A stretch of 64,000 nt of DNA from Microglena sp. YARC (GCA_022414725.1 CM039463.1:39607920-39671919), one strand, 5' to 3'; positions 1-11,379 are shown, numbered from the stretch's first letter. Notes: a model not told the origin generated them from the sequence alone. Made by a program: numbers and translations.

Positions 1-940
1 TGGTTGATGATGATGGTTTCAATCAGAGCATCAGTGGGAGTGGGAGGCGTGGATGTGGATGTGGATGTGGATGTGGATGTGGATGTGGATGTGGATGTGG
101 ATGTGGATGTGTTGCCCTCAGTGGGGAATGATGTGGATGTGTGTGTTTTGTCGCTAACACGTGTAGTGGATTTGCTTGCATATGTAGTGACGTGCTCAGT
201 GAGTGTGGGTGTGTCTTCATCACGTGTACTAGATGTACTTGCATATGCACTAAGGTTCCCCCCATGCAAGTGAGCATCAGCAGGAGCTGCAGGTGAGTGT
301 GCAGGTGTGTTTGCAGGTGCATGTGTTTTGCCAGGTGCCGTGGTTTGGAGTGGTGGTGATGTGGTGAGACCAGCTGCAATGCAGAACTCCGTCCATGTGG
401 ATGGCAGATCTTGGACTGACACCCAGTCTAGGGGTTTTGCTGGGAATCCTAGGGGTGGTTGCAAGCGGATAGCTTCAGCATTTAGGTGAGGCTCAGGAGG
501 ACATGTGTCTTCATGAGCAGTGCAGAATGCTGTGGTGGGTGTAGGGACAGAGTGAACAGATGTGTCATCAACAGGGACACAGAGTGCTGCAGCATGTGAT
601 GTGTGTGGTGCTGGAACATGGTTGTTGACAGATGCGCATGGCATTTCATCAGCAGGTGAGGGTGCATGGTGCACGGTTGCCTCATGCACGCGAATAGCAA
701 GATCAGGTGGTATGCTCTAGTGGCTGGTGTATGTGGAGGTGGGAAAGAATTCTCTTACCCTTTTATCATGGAGTTGCTGCATTCTAGTCTCATATTCCAT
801 GTCATGGATCTGACGCTCCAAGTTTTTGATTGTATGGTTTTGTTCTTGGATCTCATGGTTTTGTGCTTGGATCTTATAGTTCAACTCTGAGATAATGGGG
901 TTTGGAGCAGGTTCTACTTTACGGGCAGGAACAGTCCTAG
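1..940 (-). CDS. Partial host gene: coiled coil then Ser/Thr/Pro-rich tail (runs off window)
   Basis: Product unknown. On the minus strand one frame is open from about 940 to base 1 except for a single TAG at 717-719. Reading 5' to 3', it encodes a Pro-rich segment (PRTVPARK), a Gln/Glu/Asn-rich coiled coil (YKIQAQNHEIQEQNHTI, then NLERQIHDMEYETRMQQLHD), then after the TAG a long Pro/Thr/His-rich stretch containing one more ordinary segment (KPLDWVSVQDLPSTWTEF), and finally a Thr-Ser dipeptide run from the hexanucleotide repeat. No stop occurs before the window edge. The TAG may lie in a 42-nt mini-intron: minus-strand GTAAGAG at about 760 and CCACTAG at 717-723 fit donor and acceptor. The upstream part is cut by the retrotransposon at 1029. 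The function cannot be inferred. Confidence 0.5.
48..110. repeat. Hexanucleotide repeat (GGATGT)n
   Basis: About ten uninterrupted copies of GGATGT. On the minus strand, in frame with the host gene, it encodes alternating Thr-Ser. The other frames give the low-complexity Val-Asp and His-Pro runs. Confidence 0.9.
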
Positions 941-1028
941 GGGCCTTCCTAAGGGTATGTAGGGACAGTCCTAGGGGTCCTAAGGGTATGTAGGGCAGTC
1001 CTAGGGGCCTTCCTAAGGGTAGGGACAG
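936..1028. repeat. Minisatellite, left part, split by the retrotransposon
   Basis: Imperfect repeats of a unit like GGGACAGTCCTAGG plus GGCCTTCCTAAGGGTA. The same repeat resumes at 10695 on the other side of the retroelement, showing that the element inserted into this array. On the minus strand part of it reads as a Pro-Arg-Thr-Val-Pro repeat joined to the host coiled coil, but unit lengths vary, so the frame is not kept throughout. Confidence 0.8.
1024..1028. repeat. Target-site duplication, left (GACAG)
   Basis: GACAG lies immediately before the 5' LTR and again immediately after the 3' LTR at 10695-10699. A 5-bp duplication is usual for Ty3/Gypsy integration. Because GACAG is also part of the surrounding minisatellite unit, a chance match is possible, but both copies abut the LTR ends exactly. 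Confidence 0.8.
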
Positions 1029-1376
1029 TGTAACGGTACAGAACCCTTCACGGGTACTCTGGCCGTCCAGCAAGGCATACGGGTACACCGTACATGTAAG
1101 CCACATGACGAACGCACATGATACAGTACCATACCCATGTACTGCCTCATCTCTCACAACGCACACGTTGTGCACATAGACACGAGCTACTCGGAACGAA
1201 CCCTTCTACTCCTACCACGAAGACGTTCCATCCGAGCTACTCTACATCCCATACCTAGGTAACCCCCTTACTGTTCTGCTATCTTACGCATATCGACATA
1301 CATATAAACATACATCACGTAGCCCGTTACTCTAGACTAACCCCTCAAGCTGCTAGGTGCATCGTGAGCTGTTACA
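1029..1376 (+). repeat. 5' LTR
   Basis: 348 bp, starting TGTAACGG and ending GTTACA, so the ends form a 6-bp inverted repeat (TGTAAC/GTTACA). Nearly identical to 10343-10694. The U3/R/U5 boundaries cannot be set from sequence alone. Confidence 0.93.
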
Positions 1377-1377
1377 C

Positions 1378-1401
1378 TGGTAGCGGAGCTGGTTTCGTTC
1401 C
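1378..1401 (+). other. Primer-binding site matching initiator Met tRNA
   Basis: One base inside the 5' LTR lies TGGTAGCGGAGCTGG followed by TTTCGTTCC. This closely matches the complement of the 3' end of eukaryotic initiator tRNA-Met (TGGTAGCAGAG...TGGTTTCGA), including the CCA tail complement. It would prime minus-strand DNA synthesis. The match is to remembered tRNA sequence; the host tRNA is not in the window. Confidence 0.8.
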
Positions 1402-2148
1402 TTAGGGACCTCACGCATACACATACGCACACATACGAAGTTTTTCTTCGAATTAATCGCACCCGCCAAGACATCCTGTCAGCTTTTCTGGCATTTGCTG
1501 CTCTTATTTTGGCTGTCTGCTCTTACCTTAGCTACGAGTACACGTAGCGCCTGTTCTGTTCTCGCAGTGCTCTGTCCTGTCAGGTTCGACCCGCCCTAGG
1601 CCGCCTGCGACCTGTCTTGCATGGGCATTTTTTCCTAGCCTGCCCTGACCCTGTATGGCCTACGTACTCGATCCTAGCATTCACGTCCTGGCCTTTTGGT
1701 CATAGCTTCTAACGCTCTATTCACGAGCGGTATACTCGCGGCTGAATCAATAGCGCAGCATTGTCTCCATTTGCCACCTCAGCCGTACTTGCTTTAATTA
1801 GGGTACTTCACGAGTCTGTCCTGCGGCTCTCCCTGCTTGCTGCATCATCTATTGGTGCTGCCCACCTGCTGTCTTGCTCATCCTGTCGCGCAATTCGATT
1901 CGTCGGTGTTATCCCTTGCTTGCCCTGTGGTCCGTGCCTTTGCAGTGCTTATCTCCCTCATCGTATTCTTGACGAACGCGTCATTAACAGTTACGCTTGA
2001 GGCACTTTCAGCTCGTTACACTCGCAAAATTTGCTAGTCCCAGGTGCAGGTGATATTTTGGCTTTCTTAGAGTTGCGAGTAATTCCCCCTCTCTCGCCCA
2101 CCACTCATCCCTGTCCAGCCTACTTACTTGTGTCGTTGCCTGTGCAGA
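1402..2148 (+). other. Retroelement leader, with possible leader intron
   Basis: About 750 bp of untranslated leader between the primer site and the first gag ATG. CAGGTGATA near 2047-2055 and a pyrimidine-rich stretch ending TGTGCAG directly before AATGG at about 2147 look like an intron donor and acceptor. No other coding signal is supported here. Confidence 0.45.
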
Positions 2149-2877
2149 ATGGCCTCCCACAAAGTTGCAACCCTGGGCACCGACGCCGCTGCTGAGCAGC
2201 CTACGACGTCAATCCTGAAGGGATTGCGTCGTCCGACACGGAGCCCGACACTGAGCTCAATGCGACGCAGGACAAGTCCGCCTCTGTCGATGCGCGGCCC
2301 TCTGTTTCAGTGGGCACGCTGCAACCTCTGGTCGCGGGCTTCACTGGTCTGGCTGCATCCTCGGGTGCGCCGATCGCAACCCCACCTCTGGGCGCTGGCG
2401 TTGCCCCCCCGACGACGACGATGGCCGGGCTTAACCTCGAAGTGGCCAGTGCGACGTATCACGCTAGCGCAGAGCGCAAGCGCCATGAGCACATGGCAGG
2501 TCATCTGATCGCGGCTGAGCAGATTGGCCACCTCCGATCTGAGCTCAATCAGGCCGCCATCGCCAATTCGGCCCTGACCGACCAGTTTGCAGCGGCTGTC
2601 GCCGCTAAGGACGCAAACATCTTCGATCTTGAGCGCCGCCTCAACACCAAAGTTGCAGATACTGAAGCGGCGCTGGCCAACCATTGCACTGCTGAGGAGC
2701 GCAAAGAGCTCGTGGAGAGCCACTACCTCCTCAGCAGGGACTTAAGCAAGTGTTGCCAATAATTGTGCGCCCTCCAGGCTACGCACGATCTGGCTGTGTC
2801 GGACTCCAAGACCGCTTCGAAGACGCTGCAAACTGCGCTCGAGACCACCGAGAGAGACCTGTCGCGGTCTCAAACAG

Positions 2878-3066
2878 GTGAGCACGGTCTTACGCCCGAT
2901 GGGTATAGAACAAACATGCCTTTCATGGTTTGCAATCCATTTGCGCATATCGAGGACATACCTTCCCGCTCATATGTTCCTCGCGCTGTTTTGCCCGTCA
3001 ATCGCACACTGTTTCCCACCCACCCAACGGCATTGACTAACTCCCCACGTTCCCCCCTCCATGCAG
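2878..3066 (+). other. Probable spliceosomal intron inside gag
   Basis: CAG|GTGAGC donor, CTAAC branch-like motif at about 3036, pyrimidine tract, and ATGCAG acceptor. The 189-bp insert is a multiple of three. Removing it joins two coiled-coil halves in frame (SRSQT to ENAPLRAEC), whereas the insert itself reads as non-repetitive filler. Confidence 0.6.
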
Positions 3067-5074
3067 AGAACGCCCCCCTACGTGCAGAGTGTGCTCGCCT
3101 GACTGAGGTCGTCACGCAGCTCACACGCGAGAACATGGACTTCAGCAAGCGCCCAGTCGCTGCTCCCGCTGCTCCCTCTGCTCCCGCCCTCACCCATGCT
3201 GACGTCCTGGCCATTGTCGCGGCGCATGCCGCTGCTTCGCCTCGCAAAGAGATGGGTGGCAAGCCCGTGGACACAGAGGGTGACCCCCGCGGTTCCACCA
3301 GCGACGCCCTCTACTAAGGGATCGGGAACGGCAGGACTGTCGGGCGCAAGCATTTGCTGCCTCAGTCCGCCCGTCATGACAACCCCGCCCCTCCCGAGCC
3401 CATCTCTGCGCGCAAGCTGGCGCTGATGCGTGCCCGCCAGGCGAAAGCGGCGCCATCGTACGCCAAGGCGGCGAAGACGGATGGTCTGCTGTTCTTCCAC
3501 TCAGCGGATCACCCTATCGCCCCCTATGCTGACGCTAAGTTGGCGGCTCATTTAACTGAGTACGCTGACGAGCTCCTCTTGGCCAGCGACCCCGAGGACT
3601 TGCGTGAAGCGCAGCAGGCGATCGACGATATTCGCGATCACATGACCCGTCTGTTCACTGCCAACAAGATGCGCAGGAAGAACAACTGGATGCTCGAGAT
3701 GCCCTCGAGCATCGAGGACATCGTCAACAGGGATGCCGCCCTCAAGGGCCCAAAGCTGCTGCCCCACTACCCTGCGGCCACTGCAAATGACGACAGACTC
3801 GACGAGAAGTTGCCTCGTGCACCTGACAGGCAGGTGCGGGTTGTTGTTGATTCAGGGTTGTTTAATCAGATAGCTGTCGCTCAGGTCGCCCCGACGTTCA
3901 CTCCAGAACCGTTTCAGATCCCCGACGTCTATGCACCCTCGGGTTATCTCACAGGCAAAATGCAACAAGGTTCGATCCCGCGGGGGGGCGCTACCCCTTC
4001 CCTGCCGACAGTCTCACCCGGATCTCCTGTACCCCCCGACGACCCCATTTCGGTCTCCGACTATTTCTCGTCGGATGACGACATCGCCGATCCCCCAAGG
4101 TCACCCCGCCAGGCGCCGCCTGTCAAACCGACCGCTGATCGCGCTCCTCGGGCTACTCAGCCCGAGCCCCCAACGTCGCCCGCGATGCCTTCGACAGAGC
4201 CCCCGGCTCCTGTTCGACCTCGTGCGAAGCGCGCGGCTAAACTGCCTGCGGACACCCCTTCGCCGACGCGACAGGCTCGCGCGGACACGCCAATGACTCC
4301 AGATGCCCCACCATGTTGGCCCGGTTCGCTCCCACCGCTCGCCCCTCCTCCCACTGATCGCGCCCCCCATCACGCTGATCGCGACCATGGGTTCGCAAAG
4401 CGTATAACTGAGATGAGAAAGGAATTGCGTCTCATTGACCACAAACTGTCGGACAATTGTTCTAAGGCTAAGTTGCGACGATGGATCTTCAATGTAGTCA
4501 CGATCCTCGAGCTCCAGTTTGCCGACGGATACAGTGGGCCGTTCGAGCGAATTGTTCCACATCTGTCGGGCGCATTCACTGGCCAACTCCGCATCACTTT
4601 CGACGAAGCATGGGCGGGCAGCGAGTTGGACGGGTTGGATTTCATGGGAATCGTGGCATGGGCGGAATCGCTCCTCATGCCCGAACTGTTATCGGAATCA
4701 CACGTCGCTCTCACCAGACTAAACGAAGGTGGCTTGCGCCAAGATACTCGATCCATCCTTGCAGAATTATTACCACGCCATCAAGTCGGAATTTCGCAAA
4801 GTCCCCGATCTCACCGATCGCGAGAAGTTAAACTTCTTTCGCATAGGTCTCTCCAACGATCTCCGCGCCGGAGCACACTCTAGGCGTGAGTCGGGCACGT
4901 TATTCGAAACAATGGAGGACTTGTTCCGCTATCTGCAATTGGACGAGGCAAGAAAAGTCGTCGCTGCTCGTGGCAAGTCCTTGTCAGACAAGCACGATCG
5001 CCATCAGAGGGGAGGTTGCGCTAATCAAAAGTCGAAGTATCCGTTCAAGAGGCCCGCGGATACTAGATACCCGG

Positions 5075-5154
5075 GTAAGGACCTTACATTCAATCGCGTC
5101 CAATTTACCAAATCCCCCCCCTCCGATTCTGACACTGATTCTTTCTCTTCGCAG
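5075..5154 (+). other. Possible spliceosomal intron near the end of gag
   Basis: An 80-bp segment with a GTAAGG donor, CTGAC-like branch sequence, and a CTTTCTCTTCGCAG acceptor. Its removal changes frame and yields an Arg-rich reading that soon meets a TAG, so the downstream structure is not resolved. Confidence 0.45.
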
Positions 5155-5874
5155 GGCCTAAGGACCACCGACGACGGCGGGGAGATGAACTCTTGCCCAG
5201 CCAAGAGCCCCAAACTGGAGGTCAACGGTAGTCGCAACCCGGCCGCTGGCCGAGGTGGTGGAGGACGTAGTGCAACGCAACTGACGCACATCGCCCAAGC
5301 TGGGTGGATCGCCAAGGTCGCAGGTCCTCAGTTTGCAAGGTGCTGATCGCACGCTCGGGAGAGGCTCTATTAGCCGCGGCGCGGGCCGTGGTGGTCGAGG
5401 AGGATACGGACAAGGTGCTGGTCGGGGCCGTTCACAGCCCGTCGGGCCGCGTACCCCTGACTTTTCGGGTCAAGACCCTCAGAATGCTATGCACATGAAC
5501 AACTCGGTCAGCGTCGGGCAAACCATCTGGCTGCAGAACGGAGCGCGCTGCTTCTTTTGTTTTCGCTACATGAAGACGTGTGCGCAGTCGCTGAATGCTG
5601 ACCGACGCTGCCGCACACGGGACTTGCCTAACTGGCCGGCCCTCAATGAGACGACATGTCCCAACTGGGCCCTTGACGGCAACGGTCCCATCCCAATTTG
5701 GGAATAGGAATTGGCCGGTCAGGTCTTGACAAGCCTAGATCGTGTAATTAGTGACGATAAAGTAGTAGTAGTCGAGCCACTGGAGCTCTTGTTGCAAGTT
5801 CAGGAGGAACTATTTTATAATTTGGGCTTAACCCCATCTATTGATGTAACATCGACTAATGCCCTTTCGTCCCC

Positions 5875-8800
5875 TTGTCTCTTGAAGTTCTCTACGGAGT
5901 TTGGCATGCGAGTCTCCATCGCAAACGAGTTCATATACGCGCACCCCATTCCAAAGTTTGCGAGAAACAAACCGCTGCCAGACGGTCAACGAAGTGCATC
6001 CGTCGCAATCACGCACGACGAAACACGAACACTTCCCCCGTGCTCACTACGCGAGCCAATCGGGTATACGAAGTCAACTCTGCGACAGCCCCCGATATGC
6101 TTTTCAATGCCCGATCTGGCGCAAAGCAATTGCTCACATTGGCAGATTCGGGCGCGACGGGTTGCCTTATGGAAAAGCAAACGGCTGATGATCTCGGTTT
6201 GCACATCCGCCCTTGGGTACACAAACGCGACGGATTCACTTGCGCTAAGGACGGGATTATCAAAATCCGAGGGACGGCCACGCTCCCTATCCACATACAA
6301 CGATATGTTGGCAAAGTGTTTGTCCATGTCGTCGACAAACTTCCTGGAGGATTAGACCTAATCCTCGGATCCGACTGGATGCGCGAAGAAAGGGCCGTCC
6401 TCGACTATGATCGCATGTCAATGTCGCTCAAACGGTACGGCTGCTGTATAACCCCTATTAACAGGCAGCGGGACGAAACGGCTCATTCCTTCTTCACCAT
6501 GGCACTATCGGGCAAGTCAACCGATGACCCAGTCATTACGGGTTGCAAAGCAGCAAAGCTTTTAGAGGCTGGCGCTAACCACGTCATGGTCAACGTCCGC
6601 AAATCGCGAGCGGACTTACCGGCGTCAAATGTCACAACCGATGAAAGAGCGAAATTGCTCACGAAATTATTGCCGTCCGACGGACCGTTACCTGGTCCGC
6701 CAGTGGCTAGCATGGATTTCGAAAACTGGATCCACGACAACATCCTTGACCACGACGATAAAACGCTCATCTCGGCCAGCGATCTGCGCGCCCTCCTATG
6801 GAAATATCGCAAAGTCTTCAACAATTTGCCGATGGGGACTCCTAACCATCGAGTCATACCTTACGTCATCAAAACGCAAGACAATGCTTACGCCCCGTAT
6901 CGCAGAAATCGTCGCATGAGTCCAGCCGAGACCTTGCTATGTGAAGAATACGTATCCGACCTTTTAAAACAAGGCTTCATCGCCCCGAGCTCGTCCCCGT
7001 ACGGAGCGCCAATTATGATCATAGCGAAACCATGTGGAACGGGATACCGTGTTGTTTGCAATTGGCGAGCACTCAACAACATTACGATTAAAAATAGGTA
7101 TCCCCTTCCCCGTATTGACGAGACCATTGATCGTCTAGGTGGAGCTACCTTGTTTAGTTCCCTAGACCTCACGTCTGGTTATTACCAAATACGAATATCG
7201 GACGAGGACGCGCCGAAGACTGTGTTCACTACCCCGATGGGTCAGTTCGAATTTAAAGTCCTTGGAATGGGGTTGGCGAACGCGCCTGCCACGTTCCAAG
7301 CAGTCATGAACCAGATATTCGCGCCCTACTTACACAAGTTCGTCGTGGTCTACTTGGACGATATCTTGGCTTACGGACACACTCTGGCGGACCACTTGGC
7401 CAACTTGGCCACGGTCCTCCAGGTCCTCCAGGACAACGAATTCTACGCGAAGCTCTCCAAATGTTCATTCAACAAAACAGAGGTTAAATTCCTTGGTCAT
7501 TATTACATTGGACGCGACGGAATTAAAGTTGATCCGAAAAAGGTTAGCACAGTCCGCGACTGGCCTACTCCGAAAATGGCGAAACAAATCGGCTCATTCC
7601 TCGGTTTATGCAATTATTTTCGCAAGTTTATCCAAGGCTATTCGTCCCTCGCTGCCCCTCTTCAGACCTTGTCTAACATCAAGGGTGAGCTCGGCTCCTT
7701 GTTCAAGAATGAACATCTCGTGGCATTCGAAGGCCTCAAAGAAGCCTTGCTTTCCGCCCCCGTCCTCGCACTTCCGGATTTCAGCAAGCCTTTCGAAGTC
7801 ATTACTGACGCATCGTTACTTGGTACAGGCACGGTGCTCTTACAAGATAAACATCCCATCGCCTTCGCCAGCAAAAAGTATATCCCAGTGGAGCTGAATT
7901 ATACTACGACAGAACAAGAAATGCTAGCGATCGTCCACGCGTTGACCGAGTGGCGGTGCTACCTCGAAGGTTCCCACATGACGTTGGTCACCGACCACAA
8001 TCCGCTCACGTACTTCGATACCAAGGCGGTCCTTTCGCGACGCATGGGTCAATGGCAGAAGGACCTTGCGCCCTTTAGCTATACTTGGGAGTATCGCGCT
8101 GGTCGCAATAATATGGCTGACCTGGTCAGTCGGAACCCCAACCTCTCCGCCCCCGCCAACGTCGCGGTCGCGCACCAGCTGTTGGTGTTCTCTCTCTTGG
8201 TCAGCGAATGCCGTCCTCGATTGAAGAAGCAACGCCCTGTTGCGGTCGGTCCCACAGTCATTGATATCCTACCCCGCCCTCCAACGGTCCTGCCCGCACC
8301 TTCGGTTCCGGTCAAGGAAACGCGACGTCGCAGACGCCCAATGCCCTTGGCGTCGACTCCCTCCTCTTTCTCCATCATGGATCGAATTTTGGCTGGGTAC
8401 AAAACGGACTCAAACTTCACGCCGGGCTGCAAGCGCCTCCGTGATAAATTTTCCTGAAACGGGTAGTGGTTCAAGAAAAACAAGTACGGCCGCGAATTTT
8501 TATGTGTCCCACTTGACGCGGCACTTCGCCTGGATATTATCCGCAAAGCTCACGATCCGGTTTACATGAGCCATTGCGGTCACACCAAAACGTTGGAACT
8601 GGTCACACGCACTTTTACTTGGGCCAAAGTCACGGCAGATGTGACTGCCTTCGTCCAGCAGTGCCATAAGTGCCAAACGAACAAACCCGGAAACGCAAAG
8701 CCGAACGGTACCATGGTTCCCGTGGAAATTCCAGACAAATTCTGGGAGTGCGTCTCCACAGACCTTATTACGGCGCTTCCGCCAACATCGTCGGGCCATA

Positions 8801-9798
8801 ATGCCATCGCTGTGTTCGTCGACAAGCTGTCCAAGATGGTTCATGTCGAACCTTGTCATACGACGATTAACGCAGAGGAATTCGCTTCCCTATACCTCAA
8901 TCGTGTCATCCGATATCATGGTATCCCGAAGAAGCTCCTCAGTGATCGCGACGCGCGATTCACAGGCCATTTCGGCGTGGCTCTCCATCGTTTGATGGGC
9001 ACGCGACAAGCGTTTTCGACAGCGTTCCATCCACAAACTGACGGTCAGACCGAACGCATGAACCGCGTCATCGAGGACATGATTCGCCACTACGTGGGGC
9101 CATACCATGACGATTGGGATAAATCCTTGGCATTGGTGGAGTTTGCAATCAACAATTCCTACCAAGAGTCCATTCAGAACACCCCCTTTCGGGCGTGCCT
9201 TGGCTACGACCCTACGACGCCTCTCAAGGCGGAAGTCGAATCGAAATGTCTGGCTGCCAACAATTGGTGGGCTGATCACATTGAACGTCAAGATCAATGC
9301 AAGGCATGCATGCAAGCCGCTCAAGATCGGCAGAAAGCCCATTACGATAAACGACAAACGGAGGTTTTCTTCAACCTTGGTGATAAAGTTCTCTTGTCCA
9401 CCCGCAATATGAAGTTCAAAGCAACGGGTAAACCAAAATGTACACCTCGTTTTGTTGGTCCTTATACGATTACTGAATGCATTGGTCCACGCGACGAGCA
9501 GACTGGAGTCGTCCGGCAAGTCACGGCGTGCCGCTTAGCCTTGCCTAAGATGATGCGCATCCACCCCGTGTTTCACGTGGGTTTGATCAAGCATTGGCGC
9601 TCTGATGGCGTTGTCCATGTTGGACAACCGCTTGAGTTCGACTCTGACGGCGCTCCGATTTGGAATATCCAATGCATCATGCGCGAAAAGTCGCGTGTCA
9701 TCGGCACATCCAGCAAACGACGTCTCGAATACTTGGTCCGATGGCAAGACTTCGGTATTGAGCAAGACACTTGGGAACTCGCCAATGTTATTGACTGA
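5875..9798 (+). pseudogene. pol: Retrotransposon pol: protease, RT, RNase H, integrase, chromodomain
   Basis: One frame holds the whole enzyme polyprotein except for TGA at 8455-8457 and TAG at 8464-8466. Counting from 5875: aspartic protease (DSGAT, residues 91-95, with the later LILGSDWM); reverse transcriptase (LPRIDETIDRLGG, SLDLTSGYYQ, catalytic YLDD at about 493-496); RNase H (ITDASLLGTG near 643, LVTDHNPLTY). After the stops comes integrase: HHCC zinc region (HCGH, CHKC), then catalytic Asp in STDLI, Asp in SDRDARF, Glu in TDGQTERMNRV. A chromodomain follows at about 9712-9790. The start is unclear: the frame overlaps the gag-side frame (open 5708-6355), suggesting a -1 shift before the protease. 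The two stops three codons apart fall between RNase H and integrase. Confidence 0.9.
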
Positions 9799-10329
9799 TT
9801 TATATATCAGTCTCTGAGTCGGCATAATGCACACCGGTACCTTTCCCTCCTGGTACCGTGTTGCCTGCCGCCAGGCCACAAGATAGCTGTGGCCTGCACG
9901 AGACTGCAGTACCCTGCAGTACACATCTCTATTCTATATGATTGCGCCTGTTGCGCTTAATAGTATCTTCTCCTCTATCGAGCCTATGCCGTCGTAACAA
10001 TCTTACATTAACAGCCAAGGCGGTCAAGAAAAGTGCCCCTCACGTCGTCGATGCATGGCAATCCCGTGTTACGCCCGTTATGTCCCGACGTACGTCGAAA
10101 AAACGGGCCCATCTCCCACCCATCGCACTCGACGCATACGACACAGCGATCAGATTGCTTTATTTATAAAGCTATCTTTCTCGGAGTACTCAAAAGGGAT
10201 GTTAAATGGTTCTCTCCGAAACCAACTTGTTTCATCAAGTATATTTTGAGCACGGCACATATATACGACGACGACTGGTATTCTCATCCCATCTCTATTA
10301 CGATCAGATGCGGGGTCCGCATCTCTTCT

Positions 10330-10342
10330 GGAGGGGGGGGAG
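10330..10342 (+). other. Polypurine tract
   Basis: GGAGGGGGGGGAG ends directly at the 3' LTR, the position and composition of the plus-strand primer of LTR retrotransposons. Confidence 0.85.
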
Positions 10343-10694
10343 TGTAACGGTACAGAACCCTTCACGGGTACTCTGGCCGTCCAGCAAGGCATACGGGTAC
10401 ACCGTACCCGTAAGCCACGTGACGAACGCACATGATACAGTACCATACCCATGTACTGCCTCATCTCTCACAACGCACACGTTGCGCACATACATAGACA
10501 CAAGCTACTCGGAACAAACCCTTCTACTCCTACCACGAAGACGTTCCATCCGAGCTACTCTACATCCCATACCTAGGTAACCCCCTTACTGTTCTGCTAT
10601 CTTACGCATATCGACATACATATAAACATACATCACGTAGCCCGTTACTCTAGACTAACCCCTCAAGCTGCTAGGTGCATCGTGAGCTGTTACA
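10343..10694 (+). repeat. 3' LTR
   Basis: 352 bp, same TGTAAC...GTTACA ends as the 5' LTR. It differs from it by about six substitutions and an extra CATA near 10490. Confidence 0.93.
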
Positions 10695-10820
10695 GACAGT
10701 CCTAGGGGCAGGGACAATCCTAGGGGTCCTAAGGGTAGGGACAGTCCCAGGGGCCTTCCTAAGGGTAGGGACAGTCCTAGAGGCAGGGACAGTCCTAGGG
10801 GCAGAGATCATCCTAGGCGT
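10695..10820. repeat. Minisatellite, right part, with target-site duplication
   Basis: Starts with the GACAG duplication (10695-10699) and continues with GGGACAGTCCTAGGGGC-type units, the same family as 936-1028. About five irregular units. Confidence 0.8.
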
Positions 10821-11133
10821 GACACATATATATGCTGGTAGGCTGAGGTGTAGGAGCTCTAGGGGCAGGATCGGGAACTAGGGGGTTGTGGTCGCTGTTG
10901 ATCAACTTGCCAAGAGCACTATCACTATCGTCATCATCACTATTTTCATCATCAAGGTGGACGATGTTTTTGGTGAGATTATGGGCAAAACACCAGGCTT
11001 GGACAGCGTCGGAATGACATGATAGTGGTATGTTGGAAGGCCAGTAATCGTCATCACTATCACTATCGGTATCATCATAAGTATGGAGAAAGACAGTCTT
11101 ACTCGGGAAGGAAGACTGAGCAGATCGTCTCAT
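10813..11133 (-). CDS. Fragment of a host gene: acidic Asp/Ser-rich protein
   Basis: A 106-codon minus-strand frame with ATG at 11133. It has an acidic Ser/Asp-rich part (DDTDSDSDDDYW), a more ordinary stretch (CHSDAVQAWCFAHNLTKNIV), a second acidic run (DDENSDDDDSDS) and a Pro-rich end (PDPAPRAPTPQPTS). It runs into the minisatellite that holds the retroelement. It may be an upstream exon of the gene seen at 1-940, as both read on the minus strand toward and away from the same array. The frames do not join directly, so splicing or a separate gene must be allowed. Function unknown. Confidence 0.45.
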   Translation of the reverse strand: MRRSAQSSFPSKTVFLHTYDDTDSDSDDDYWPSNIPLSCHSDAVQAWCFAHNLTKNIVHLDDENSDDDDSDSALGKLINSDHNPLVPDPAPRAPTPQPTSIYMCHA

Positions 11134-11379
11134 GGTGGAGTGGAGTTGTTGATGTCCACACTAACGGTCAAGAGGTGCCCCCCATTCCGGCAGAGGATGC
11201 CGATCAGTGCCGGAATTGGAGCAGTCAGAGGTCTTGATAAGTGGGAGAGTTGGAGGTGGAGGCCAACGTGGAGACAGGGAAGAGGTGTCCGAATTGGATT
11301 CGGGTTGTAGTCAGGAGAAGCCGAGATCTCCGAGCAGGGTAGACAAAGATGCACTCAGGGAACCGACCGATTATCTGAG

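Larger units (their letters stand above)
2149..5707 (+). pseudogene. gag: Retrotransposon gag, interrupted
   Basis: Structural polyprotein that packages the element RNA. The likely start is the ATG at 2149 (MASHKVATLG). Reading moves from frame 1 to the frame open over 2310-4883, which carries TAA at 2760 and 3315. A one-base shift near 4740 then leads to the frame ending at 5346, and the last part lies at 5333-5707. Parts seen: an Ala-rich coiled coil (LRSELNQAAIANSALTDQF, later RAECARLTEVVTQL), a Pro/Thr-rich linker (about 4000-4370), a Ty3-type capsid region (FFRIGLSNDLRAG, around 4830-4875), and an Arg-Gly-rich stretch (GRGGRGGYGQGAGRGR) before a Cys-rich segment (CFFC) that is not a standard CCHC knuckle. 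Two intron-like inserts lie within it. The breaks could be decay, splicing or sequencing error. Confidence 0.7.
1029..10694 (+). mobile_element. Full-length Ty3/Gypsy LTR retrotransposon (chromovirus type)
   Basis: A 9666-bp element bounded by direct LTRs with TG...CA ends, a primer-binding site just inside the 5' LTR, a purine tract just before the 3' LTR, and a 5-bp target duplication. The order gag, protease, reverse transcriptase, RNase H, integrase is that of Ty3/Gypsy. The C-terminal chromodomain (LEYLVRWQDF, then DTWELANVID) places it with the chromoviruses, whose chromodomain guides integration to marked chromatin. By eye the LTRs differ by about six substitutions and one 4-bp indel, so the insertion is fairly young. 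The coding region nevertheless has several stops and frameshifts, so this copy probably cannot move by itself unless some lesions are sequencing errors or spliced introns. Confidence 0.93.

Noticed and set aside
4..273. Plus-strand ORF with a Val-Asp run
   Set aside because: Translation of the hexanucleotide repeat; the minus-strand frame is longer, open to the window edge and has normal protein segments.
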